From the IMG/VR virus record IMGVR_UViG_3300008120_000314, positions 1 to 26,273 of that record: DNA of 26,273 nucleotides. One strand, given 5' to 3'. Of the stretch, positions 15,062 to 22,854 are shown one piece after another. This stretch comes from a virus. A model generated the notes under the pieces. It worked only from the letters and a program-made list of their open reading frames with translations, did no database searches and had not been told where the DNA came from. Every line of letters begins with the position of its first letter. Position 1 is the stretch's first letter. The translations under genes and the position numbers were made by a program.

Positions 15062-15739
15062 ATGGCTTTATCGATATATGGCACACAGTTTAGAGTGATA
15101 CCTGATGGTGAAACTGTAGAGTTCTCTCATGCTAAAACTTTGGTTGATATGGGACAACCAGTAAATGTTTCGTTTGTTAGTGCTATAGCGGATAAAGGAC
15201 TATCGACACAAGGTGTAATAACTGGCGTTACGATGACAAATACGAGTTGCATTCTTACTGGCACTATATCACAGTTTTACATAACAACTTACACTCTGTC
15301 TGGAAAATATGGAGATGATCTAACAACAAGAGATGTCTATCAGGTAATTAATACAAATAATTATGATCCAAACGCATCTAGTTTTTATGGTTCGGAAGCA
15401 AAACCGACTGGTGACTTTCAAGTGACCACATATAATTCATATTCTGCATTAGTTGCAGCAAGAGCAACTTCAAGCACATCAACGACTGGCTGGAATAATA
15501 TTGTGAAGTTTTATCCTGAAGATACGCCAGAAAAACTTGTAACTTATACTTTTACGGCGCAGGGAGAAATTGTAGAATTTACTCAAATGGTACATTTAAT
15601 ACCTACCAGACATTTCACCAGATTACAGTCACTTGTACAAGGAATAGCACCAGGTAGGGTTATACAAGATGCTTCAGGTAACGTTATAACACCAACTTAT
15701 ATTTCAGACCCACCTGGTTGGGTTGAACCAGCAGAATAG
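15062..15739 (+). CDS. unrecognised beta-rich baseplate-operon protein
   Basis: 225 aa. The composition is Thr/Ser/Val-rich with predicted short strands (VNVSFVSAIADKGLSTQG, CILTGTISQFYITTYTLSG), a more hydrophilic middle with SSTSTTGW, and a Pro-rich end (YISDPPGWVEPAE). It has one cysteine, no signal peptide and no membrane segment. It lies between a small unknown gene and the PAAR protein, within the spike/wedge operon, so a virion or spike-associated role is likely. I do not recognise the family. The start at 15062 is preceded by AAGAG; the PAAR gene follows after nine bases. Confidence 0.75.
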   Translation: MALSIYGTQFRVIPDGETVEFSHAKTLVDMGQPVNVSFVSAIADKGLSTQGVITGVTMTNTSCILTGTISQFYITTYTLSGKYGDDLTTRDVYQVINTNNYDPNASSFYGSEAKPTGDFQVTTYNSYSALVAARATSSTSTTGWNNIVKFYPEDTPEKLVTYTFTAQGEIVEFTQMVHLIPTRHFTRLQSLVQGIAPGRVIQDASGNVITPTYISDPPGWVEPAE

Positions 15740-15748
15740 GAGAAAATT

Positions 15749-16039
15749 ATGCCAGCAGCATGTAGAATTGGAGATATGGACATTACACATTGTTCAACAC
15801 CATCAAGAGCCCAAGGTTCAACAAATGTTTTGGTAAACGGTATACCTTGGAGTTGTCAAGGGCATATTAACACACCACATCTAATACCAAATGATAATCC
15901 ATGTTCAGTGCATGTGGCAGCAATTTCGTCTGGTTCCAGCACTGTAAGAGTTAATGGTAGAGGTGCTGGTCGTGTTGGTGATGGTATTGGGGGATGCACT
16001 GCCGTCGCATCTGGTTCACCAAATGTTTTTGCCGGTTGA
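15749..16039 (+). CDS. gp5.4: PAAR-domain spike tip protein (T4 gp5.4-like)
   Basis: 96 aa. PAAR proteins form a small cone that sharpens the tip of gp5/VgrG spikes. The sequence shows the PAAR layout: ACRIGDMDITH at the start, STNVLVNGIPW, a Cys/His-rich middle, then SSTVRVNGRGAGRVGD and a Gly-rich SGSPNVFAG end. Candidate metal ligands are C5, H14, C15, C36, H39, H44, C52, H55 and C83; PAAR tips usually hold one metal with three His and one Cys. It starts behind a clear AGGAG ribosome-binding site. No effector extension is present, so it is a plain tip. It should bind the end of the gp5 beta-helix. Confidence 0.9.
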   Translation: MPAACRIGDMDITHCSTPSRAQGSTNVLVNGIPWSCQGHINTPHLIPNDNPCSVHVAAISSGSSTVRVNGRGAGRVGDGIGGCTAVASGSPNVFAG

Positions 16040-16050
16040 ATAAATAAACG

Positions 16051-16473
16051 ATGTCAACAACAATTACATCAAACAACCCTTCAATAGTTTCTGAAAGAAG
16101 CTATAAAGATTTGGATTTAAATTTTACCCCACATCCTGTTAAAAAAGATGTGAATAAACACGTAAATGAACGTGCAATAATTAATTCAGTAAAAAACTTA
16201 GTATCCACTAACTTTTATGAAAGACCCTTTAGACCAGAGATAGGATCGGGCATCAGACAAATTTTATTTGAGTTGGTGGATTCAATTTCTGGCGCAGCAT
16301 TAGAAAGACAAATTGTAGAAGTAATTCAAAATTTTGAGCCTAGAGTTGAAGTTGATAGTATTACAGCATCTCCTGCTCCAGATGATAATGGTTATTACGT
16401 AACAATGCAATTTTTCATTATAAATTTGCCAAATCCAATAACGATTAACTTCTTTTTAGAACGCATAAGATAA
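16051..16473 (+). CDS. gp25: baseplate wedge protein gp25
   Basis: 140 aa (T4: 132). gp25 joins the gp6-gp53 wedge and provides the platform for sheath polymerisation. Signature: VKNLVSTNFYERPFRPEIGSG (residues 47-67), IRQILFE (68-74), and the conserved EPR triad at 96-98 in NFEPRVEVDSI, followed by two C-terminal strands ending FFLERIR. Length and motifs match the gpW/gp25 family. There is no Shine-Dalgarno sequence; instead AATAAATA stands four bases before the ATG. gp6 starts one base after its stop codon. Confidence 0.93.
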   Translation: MSTTITSNNPSIVSERSYKDLDLNFTPHPVKKDVNKHVNERAIINSVKNLVSTNFYERPFRPEIGSGIRQILFELVDSISGAALERQIVEVIQNFEPRVEVDSITASPAPDDNGYYVTMQFFIINLPNPITINFFLERIR

Positions 16474-16474
16474 A

Positions 16475-18532
16475 ATGACCGAACGTTTAAGAGTAACTGA
16501 ACTTGATTTTGACCAGATAAAACAAAATCTAAAAACATATTTACAAGCACAATCAGAGTTTACAGATTACGACTTTGAGGGTTCGGGTTTGTCAGTTTTG
16601 CTTGATATTCTTGCTTATAATACACACTATCAGGCATATTACTTAAACATGATTGCCAATGAGGCCTTCATGGATACGGCTTTACTTAGAGACTCTGTAA
16701 TTTCTCATGCTAAGGTTTTGGGTTACGTTCCTTATTCTCGTAAGGCACCCAGTGCAACAATTAATTTTACGGTAAATACTACTTCAAATGTTGCATCGAC
16801 AATCACCATACCAAAAGGATTTAGATTTTTATCTAGTGAAATTGATGGCGTTAGTTATAGTTTTGTTACTTTAGAAGAAACGATTGTAACAAAGTCAAAT
16901 ACAAATTTTACATTTCCAAATTTAACAATACATGAGGGACAATTAGTAACTTATACTTACACCTACACTCAAGCAACTAATCCAAAACAAATCTTCACAA
17001 TTTTGGATGATGGAGTAGATACTTCTACAATAACGGTGTCTGTTCAGCCATCTTCTACAAATACATCTTCTGAGGTTTATACACTAGCATCTGATGCATC
17101 AGAAACAACAACAACTTCTCCAGTTTTTTATATTCAAGAGGGAAAAAACAGAAGATACGATATCTATTTTGGTGATGATGTAATTGGAAAATCAATATCT
17201 GATGGTTCATTAGTTTCAATTTCTTATTTAATTACAAATGGAACTTTGGCTAATAAGGCAAATAATTTCGTTGCTACTGCATCTCTCGTTGATTCTTTAG
17301 GAAATTCTCAAACTAATTTTGTAATTGATCCAGTAAGTGAAGCTGCCGGCGGTGCCGAAAGAGAATCGGTAGACAATATTAAATTTGCCGCACCTCTGCA
17401 ATTTACAACACAAAATCGTTTAGTAACTTTTTCGGACTACGAATCATATATTCAAAAAAATTATCCATCAATTGATTCTGTATCTGTATGGGGTGGTGAA
17501 GATGAATCGCCGCCAAAATTTGGAATTGCTTATATTTCATTAAAACCTAAAGAAGGTTACTATTTGTCTGATACAGAAAAACAGCGTATTATCGATGAAA
17601 TTATTAAACCAAAGGCAATAGTTGCTATTCAAACTGTAATACGTGATCCTGAATTTTTATATTTGCTTGTTTCACCAACAGTAACTTATGATCCTAAAAA
17701 AACTGTTTTGACTCAGCAACAACTTAGAACAGCAATAAGAACATCAATTTTGTCTTACAAAGAAACTAACTTAGATAAATTTTCTTCACAGTTTATTTTA
17801 TCAAAAGTTCAAGATGCGGTTGACTCTGTAGATATAAATTCAATTATAGGATCTAACATATCTGTTCGATTACAGAAAAGATTTGTGCCAACTTTAAATG
17901 CATCGACTCCTTATACGATTAATTTTAATTCACCTTTACGCAGAGGTACAATTGGTAACAAATTAACTTCAACAATTTTTACTGTTACAGATTCAAGTGG
18001 CATTAATCGTGAAGTGCAATTTGATGAAATACCACAATCGTTTTCAGGAATTTCTTCTATTCAAGTTACAAATCCTGGTGCAGGATTTACATCTTTACCT
18101 GTAGTAACAATTGATGGTGATGGAACTGGCGCAAATGCTTCAGCAACCATAGTAAATGGGCAAATACAAAGTATTGAAATTGTAAATCGTGGTATCGATT
18201 ATACACGTGCCACTGTAAGCATTAGTGGTGGTGGGGGATATGGTGCAACAGCTTCGGCAGTCATCGATGGAAGAACTGGTACAATTCGCACGGTTTATTA
18301 CGACTCATTTTCCCAAAGGCAAGTTGTTGATGAAAATGCTGGTGAAATTGACTATGATACGGGAACAATTAAAATTTTTAATATAAACATAAAAGACACT
18401 CAATCTGTTGATGGCGATGTTCGAATTTCAATTGAATCGGAAAAAGGCATTATAAGTACACAAAAAAATACTATTATAACTATAGATGAAGATGATCCAA
18501 CATCAATTAGTACAACTTTAGAAACTGTATAA
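16475..18532 (+). CDS. gp6: baseplate wedge protein gp6
   Basis: 685 aa (T4: 660). gp6 dimers form the inner ring of the baseplate that moves on contraction. The N-terminal block LSVLLDILAYNTHYQAYYLN (about 44-63), with EAFMDTALLRDSVISHAK, is the strongest family signature. The baseplate-J-like core has ERESVDNIKFAAPLQFTTQN (about 292-311) and FSDYESYIQKNYPSIDSVSVWGG. The C-terminal region holds an inserted pair of glycine-rich beta repeats (about residues 525-610), which also occur in gp7 and gp8 here. Its TAA overlaps the gp7 ATG (TAATG), so gp6 and gp7 are coupled. Partners: gp25, gp53, gp7. Confidence 0.92.
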   Translation: MTERLRVTELDFDQIKQNLKTYLQAQSEFTDYDFEGSGLSVLLDILAYNTHYQAYYLNMIANEAFMDTALLRDSVISHAKVLGYVPYSRKAPSATINFTVNTTSNVASTITIPKGFRFLSSEIDGVSYSFVTLEETIVTKSNTNFTFPNLTIHEGQLVTYTYTYTQATNPKQIFTILDDGVDTSTITVSVQPSSTNTSSEVYTLASDASETTTTSPVFYIQEGKNRRYDIYFGDDVIGKSISDGSLVSISYLITNGTLANKANNFVATASLVDSLGNSQTNFVIDPVSEAAGGAERESVDNIKFAAPLQFTTQNRLVTFSDYESYIQKNYPSIDSVSVWGGEDESPPKFGIAYISLKPKEGYYLSDTEKQRIIDEIIKPKAIVAIQTVIRDPEFLYLLVSPTVTYDPKKTVLTQQQLRTAIRTSILSYKETNLDKFSSQFILSKVQDAVDSVDINSIIGSNISVRLQKRFVPTLNASTPYTINFNSPLRRGTIGNKLTSTIFTVTDSSGINREVQFDEIPQSFSGISSIQVTNPGAGFTSLPVVTIDGDGTGANASATIVNGQIQSIEIVNRGIDYTRATVSISGGGGYGATASAVIDGRTGTIRTVYYDSFSQRQVVDENAGEIDYDTGTIKIFNINIKDTQSVDGDVRISIESEKGIISTQKNTIITIDEDDPTSISTTLETV
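18047..18303 (+). repeat. glycine-rich beta-repeat module inside gp6
   Basis: Two tandem copies of a unit read roughly as I-x-V-x-N-x-G-x-G-F/Y-x4-P-V-V-x-I-x-G-D-G-T-G-A-x-A-x-A. The first has PGAGFTSLPVVTIDGDGTGA and the second has NRGIDYTRATVSISGGGGYG. Seventeen bases of DNA (GATGGTGATGGAACTGG, 18113-18129) recur exactly in gp8 at 23722-23738. The repeat is part of the protein and does not interrupt the frame. Confidence 0.75.
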
Positions 18533-21500
18533 TGTCAGTAGATTTAAAAACATCGATACTTGTTAGTCGTCAAGTTCCTGAATTTGTACGTGACGAATAT
18601 CCAAAATTTATTTTATTTTTAGAAGCATATTATGAGTTTCTTGAGGCTCAGGCTAATACTACGCTCACATCAAACAATCTAGTCACAACGGCAAAAACGT
18701 TAAGAAACATTAGAGATGTTGATGATTCTTTAGACAGATTCGAAAAAAGTTTTTATAATACTTATGGTGCGCTAGTTCCACTTGAAGTACAGTCAAACAA
18801 AGCACTTCTTTTCAAACATCTTCTTCCCCTTTATAGAACAAAGGGTTCTGAAAATTCATTTAAACTTTTGTTTCAACTTGTCTTTGGTGAAGACATTGAC
18901 GTTATTTTACCGAAAAATAATGTTCTTCGTGCATCAGCTAGTAACTGGCAAATAGATAATCGTTTAAGAATTAATCCTGATATCTCAAGTCGTTATGTTG
19001 GAAATGGAACAAACAAGACATTTTACTTGGCACAAAAATCTGGAAAAGATGAGATAAGTGTTTATGTAAATGATGTGCTTAAAATTCCAGATGTTGATTA
19101 TTTTATTAATAAAGAATACCGTCAACTAAATTTTGTTGTTGCTCCCGCTAACGGATCAATAATCAATGTAAATTATGACAATTTTGATATAGATTTATTA
19201 AACAATCGCAAAGTTACCGGCATTACTTCAAAGGCGTCTGCTATTATCGAAACGGCAAGCCGAAGAATCATCTCTGATACTCTGAATCTTGGTTTACCTA
19301 TTGAACTTTTAATTAATGTAAAGTCGCTCAGAGGCAATTTTTTAAATGGTGAAATAGTTACGATACCAATCAATGATGAAACAAATAACATTTCGATTGA
19401 TATTCGTGCTTCAACATTTTCTATTGTTAGACAATTTAATTTAATTAATGCTGGAAATAACTATAGTGTTGGTGATTCAGTTTTCGTGTTTGGTGGTAAT
19501 GCATCAGTCAATGCCTTTGGCACAGTCGAAAGAGTCATTACTGGAGAAATTGATACCATAAGTGTTGTTCACGGTGGTGCTGTATTTTCAAACGCATCAC
19601 CTATTTCTGTATACGGTAACAGTTCATTCACAACAATGACTGTTGTTGTTGATAACATTGACACATCTGGCGCCAATGCAGCCAATTCATTTAAAGTATC
19701 TCCAGACGTAATATCAAATTTAAGTTTAAATGTTGGTGGCACCGTTTACGTAAACAGTTCGAATTTTGGTGCAGTGTTTGCAAAATCAAACATAAGTGCC
19801 GCCAATTCGATTGCTAATGCTTTTAACTATGTTACACTCACTGTAGGTCCGATAAGTAACGTTAAAATTCTTTCTTCTACTGTACCACTTACAGAAAAAA
19901 ATTCAACATTTTTAGATGCTGCTGGCGCACAGTATGCAGCAAATGCTCCGTTTCGTTATTCAAAAAGTCTGAAGTCAATTGGTCGTTACAAAATTAACGA
20001 TGGTGGATTGAATTATCAAATTGGAGATGAAGTTATTTTTAATGCCAATCCACCAGGCACATATGGTCAAATGGCGGCGGCTGTTGTTGGTAAAATTTCA
20101 GTGGGTGGAGCAATTCAGAGAATTGATTCTGCTAATAGTAGAATTCGTGGTGTGGGTGCAGTTACGGCAGCATGTAATGAAATTACCGGCACAGGAACTT
20201 TCTTTACACAAGATTTAAAAGGTGGCGATCTTGTAGATATTAACAATGAGTCTAGAATTGTTTCTTCTATCACAAGCGACACTATTGCTACAGTTTCATC
20301 AGTATTTACGTACTCAGCATCAAACAAAAAAATTGGTGTGTATGATCGTTGGCCACTTGGTGGTTATGGTTACACACAAGGTAAGTTTCCTACGATTTCA
20401 GTTAGTTCTAATACAGGTTCGGGTGCGAATATTCAAATTGATTCGCTAATAGGTGATGGTGAAACATTAACACCAACAGGATTTACTGCCAATGGACAAA
20501 TTATTTCAATTAAAGTTATTAATCCTGGTTCTGGTTATGAATATAACCCGACCGTAAGTATTGTTGGTGGAGATGGCACAGCAACAGCAACAGCAGAAAT
20601 TGAACGCTCGTATTCTTCTGCGCCCGGTCGTTGGACAACATCCGATTCTATATTGTCTTCTTTCGAAAGAAAACTTCAAGGCCAAGATTACTACGTTGAT
20701 TATTCTTATGTAATTTCTTCAAAAACAGAGTTCAGCAAATACAAAACAATGCTGAAGCAACTGTTACATCCTGTTGGCATGGTCAACTATGCTTTATATA
20801 ATAAAGAAAATCTGGTTGAACTTACTGATGTTGCAATTCAGAGTTTTACGGCAAATACAATTGCTGGCACAGTCAATGTTGGAAATGGTAGAGTTGTTGT
20901 TACTGGAAATAGTACAAAATATAATATCGCTAACACAAAAGGTATTTTGTCATTAGGTTCACTGATTGCGGTAAATGGTGAAATTAGAAAAATTAACACG
21001 ATTGTCAGCAACACATCTTTAATTACGACATCAAACATTTCTAATTTAAGAATTGCAAATGCTGGTTCCGGATACTCAAATGGTTATCTAGTATTTTCAA
21101 ATGGTGGCGGCCAAATTACAAGTCTCACAATCACTGCTGGTGGTTCTGGATATGAAAATGGTGTAATGACATTCTCTGGTACAGATGAAGCAATACCAGC
21201 AATCGCAAACGTAGAAGTATTTAATTCAAATGGTACAATTCGAACATTAACATTTGTATCTGGTGGTTTGTATGCTAATAAACCAATCGCTATACCAGAT
21301 AGTAATCCACATCGTGTTGTATATGCAAATGGTATTAGTATACCAATTCGTGGTCAAGGTTATGCAAATGGTTGGCTGGTATTCTCTGGCGGTTCACCAT
21401 TGAGAGATGCAAACGTAAGATTAATTGTTCATCCAAACACGGTTGTCAACACAGTTGAAGTGATTGATTCTGGACTGTATCAATCTACACCAACTGCCAG

Positions 21501-22845
21501 ACCAAATACAAACGCAAATGCTGTAATTTCTTCGGTTACTGTAAACAGTACAGGTAACGGACATTCAAATGGCGTTCTTGTAATTTCTGGAGGTGATCCA
21601 AGTCGTCAAGCAACAATTCGTGTTGAAACATTCCCACCATTATCTGCACAAGTAAACTCAATTTCTGTAAACGCCTTTGCATATGGTGTAAATGGATACG
21701 TTCAATTTAGTGGAGCAGGAAGTGACAACGTTGGTGCAAATGCTATAATTGTTGTTAATTCCCAAGGCCTTGTATACAACGTGCATTTGGTAAGTGGTGG
21801 TTTATACAAAGGTACACCATTAGCAACAGCAAATGTTGGTAATGCTTCGTTCACATTAGAAATGAAACCTTTGGATGGACAAATTCGTAAGATTACGATT
21901 GTTGATCCTGGTTTGTATGCTAATGGTTCTACACCCACTGCTATTTTAAATACAGCACCAAACTCTGTAATATCGGTTGTATCAAACACTGCTGGAAATC
22001 TTTTCACGGGAAATAGTCTTGCGAATGGGTATCTGGTGTTTAGCGGTGGTCTTCCTGTTAGGGATGCGAATGCAACTTATACTGTGCATTCAAACGGTGC
22101 AATTAATATAGAATCAATAGTAGTTACCGATGTTGGTTTATACAGAATTCCACCAACAACCGTGACACCAAATGTGACAACCGTTTCGGTGACAGAAGTT
22201 CGCCCAATTGTTGGTGGTTCGGGATACGTAAATGGTAACGTGGTGTTTTCGACAACACAAGCAACTGCAAACATTCGTGCAAACTGTACGGTTGAGGTTA
22301 ACGGTGCTTTTGGTGCGATTGTAAGAACCACTGTGAATCATGTTGGCTTATATGCAAATGGTGCAGATATTATTGTTGTGGGAATTCTTGACCCGGCCAC
22401 TGATACATTGCAGTCACCATCAACTGTAGCATCTTTTATCATAGGATATAGTGCTAATGCAAAAGCAGCAGCAAACTTAGTAGTTAATACTTCGGCAAAC
22501 GTTGGTCAGACTGCTTCTGTGACACTTACAGCAAACAGTAACTCATATACAAACGCCGTATTTACAATTACGCCTGTTGCGAACGATCAAACAAATGCAG
22601 TAATTACCGTTGGATTTACTGGTAGAAATACCGCAGCTAATGCGCTTGTTGAAGTTTATCCTGGTAATGGTGCAATTCGTAAAGTTACACTAAATAGCAA
22701 TAGTGTTTTGCAAGGTGCTGGAGAATATTACTATACTCCAGATGTTGCACCTAATAGTGCCGGTTCTGGTGCTGTCATTACAATTAATCCTGTGTCTTGG
22801 TATCAAACATCCAATGCACAAACAGCAATCATATTTAAGCAATAA
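18532..22845 (+). CDS. gp7: baseplate wedge protein gp7, rearranged, with long beta-repeat tail
   Basis: 1437 aa (T4 gp7: 1032). Residues about 10-135 (VPEFVRDEYPKFILFLEAYY, LPLYRTKGSENSFKLLFQLV) correspond to the conserved region near the C-terminus of T4 gp7 (FEAFCEAYIQYL...STKGIEASYKFLFKVL). A second matching piece, SSFERKLQGQDYYVDYSYVI with LLHPVGMVNYALY (about 710-760), corresponds to the T4 segment ending in RFVHPVGFGF. Between them lie inserted glycine-rich repeats (about 300-690). After them, roughly 670 residues are almost entirely beta repeats. The T4 N-terminal two thirds is therefore absent. gp7 bridges wedge components and contacts gp8, gp10 and gp53; the tail may replace peripheral contacts or bind receptors (inference). 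A fusion of a gp7 core with a fibre-like tail is another way to describe it. Confidence 0.8.
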   Translation: MSVDLKTSILVSRQVPEFVRDEYPKFILFLEAYYEFLEAQANTTLTSNNLVTTAKTLRNIRDVDDSLDRFEKSFYNTYGALVPLEVQSNKALLFKHLLPLYRTKGSENSFKLLFQLVFGEDIDVILPKNNVLRASASNWQIDNRLRINPDISSRYVGNGTNKTFYLAQKSGKDEISVYVNDVLKIPDVDYFINKEYRQLNFVVAPANGSIINVNYDNFDIDLLNNRKVTGITSKASAIIETASRRIISDTLNLGLPIELLINVKSLRGNFLNGEIVTIPINDETNNISIDIRASTFSIVRQFNLINAGNNYSVGDSVFVFGGNASVNAFGTVERVITGEIDTISVVHGGAVFSNASPISVYGNSSFTTMTVVVDNIDTSGANAANSFKVSPDVISNLSLNVGGTVYVNSSNFGAVFAKSNISAANSIANAFNYVTLTVGPISNVKILSSTVPLTEKNSTFLDAAGAQYAANAPFRYSKSLKSIGRYKINDGGLNYQIGDEVIFNANPPGTYGQMAAAVVGKISVGGAIQRIDSANSRIRGVGAVTAACNEITGTGTFFTQDLKGGDLVDINNESRIVSSITSDTIATVSSVFTYSASNKKIGVYDRWPLGGYGYTQGKFPTISVSSNTGSGANIQIDSLIGDGETLTPTGFTANGQIISIKVINPGSGYEYNPTVSIVGGDGTATATAEIERSYSSAPGRWTTSDSILSSFERKLQGQDYYVDYSYVISSKTEFSKYKTMLKQLLHPVGMVNYALYNKENLVELTDVAIQSFTANTIAGTVNVGNGRVVVTGNSTKYNIANTKGILSLGSLIAVNGEIRKINTIVSNTSLITTSNISNLRIANAGSGYSNGYLVFSNGGGQITSLTITAGGSGYENGVMTFSGTDEAIPAIANVEVFNSNGTIRTLTFVSGGLYANKPIAIPDSNPHRVVYANGISIPIRGQGYANGWLVFSGGSPLRDANVRLIVHPNTVVNTVEVIDSGLYQSTPTARPNTNANAVISSVTVNSTGNGHSNGVLVISGGDPSRQATIRVETFPPLSAQVNSISVNAFAYGVNGYVQFSGAGSDNVGANAIIVVNSQGLVYNVHLVSGGLYKGTPLATANVGNASFTLEMKPLDGQIRKITIVDPGLYANGSTPTAILNTAPNSVISVVSNTAGNLFTGNSLANGYLVFSGGLPVRDANATYTVHSNGAINIESIVVTDVGLYRIPPTTVTPNVTTVSVTEVRPIVGGSGYVNGNVVFSTTQATANIRANCTVEVNGAFGAIVRTTVNHVGLYANGADIIVVGILDPATDTLQSPSTVASFIIGYSANAKAAANLVVNTSANVGQTASVTLTANSNSYTNAVFTITPVANDQTNAVITVGFTGRNTAANALVEVYPGNGAIRKVTLNSNSVLQGAGEYYYTPDVAPNSAGSGAVITINPVSWYQTSNAQTAIIFKQ
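19420..20615 (+). repeat. glycine-rich beta repeats inserted within the gp7 core
   Basis: Three stretches of the gp6/gp8-type repeat lie between the two halves of the gp7-like core: NAGNNYSVGDSVFVFGG at about 19447-19500, NDGGLNYQIGDEVIF at about 20000-20040, and NPGSGYEYNPTVSIVGGDGT at about 20521-20580. They interrupt what is a continuous region in T4 gp7. Confidence 0.65.
21046..22400 (+). repeat. C-terminal repeat array of gp7
   Basis: A degenerate repeat with two landmarks alternates along the tail. One landmark is G-x-GY-x-NG-x-LVFSGG (GYSNGYLVFSNGG, GYANGWLVFSGGS, GHSNGVLVISGGD, LANGYLVFSGGL, GYVNGNVVFS). The other is GLY-x3-P (SGGLYANKP, DSGLYQSTP, SGGLYKGTP, DPGLYANGS, DVGLYRIPP). 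I count about seven copies. Spacing is commonly 66-70 residues but irregular, so units have been lost or gained. The DNA copies are too diverged to be recent duplications. Confidence 0.75.
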
Positions 22846-22853
22846 ATATAATT
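22841..22853 (+). promoter_or_regulatory. possible late-promoter-like element in front of gp8
   Basis: AATAAATATAATT matches the T4 extended late consensus TATAAATACTATT at 10 of 13 positions. With usual spacing, transcription would start next to the gp8 ATG at 22855, giving an almost leaderless mRNA. No Shine-Dalgarno sequence is present. It may be a promoter or simply an AT-rich initiation region. Confidence 0.3.
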
Positions 22854-22854
22854 T

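Noticed and set aside
16039-16046. AATAAATA as a late promoter for gp25
   Set aside because: Only the core matches (7 of 13 with the extended consensus), and the start point would fall at the ATG. Kept as an observation, not as a promoter.
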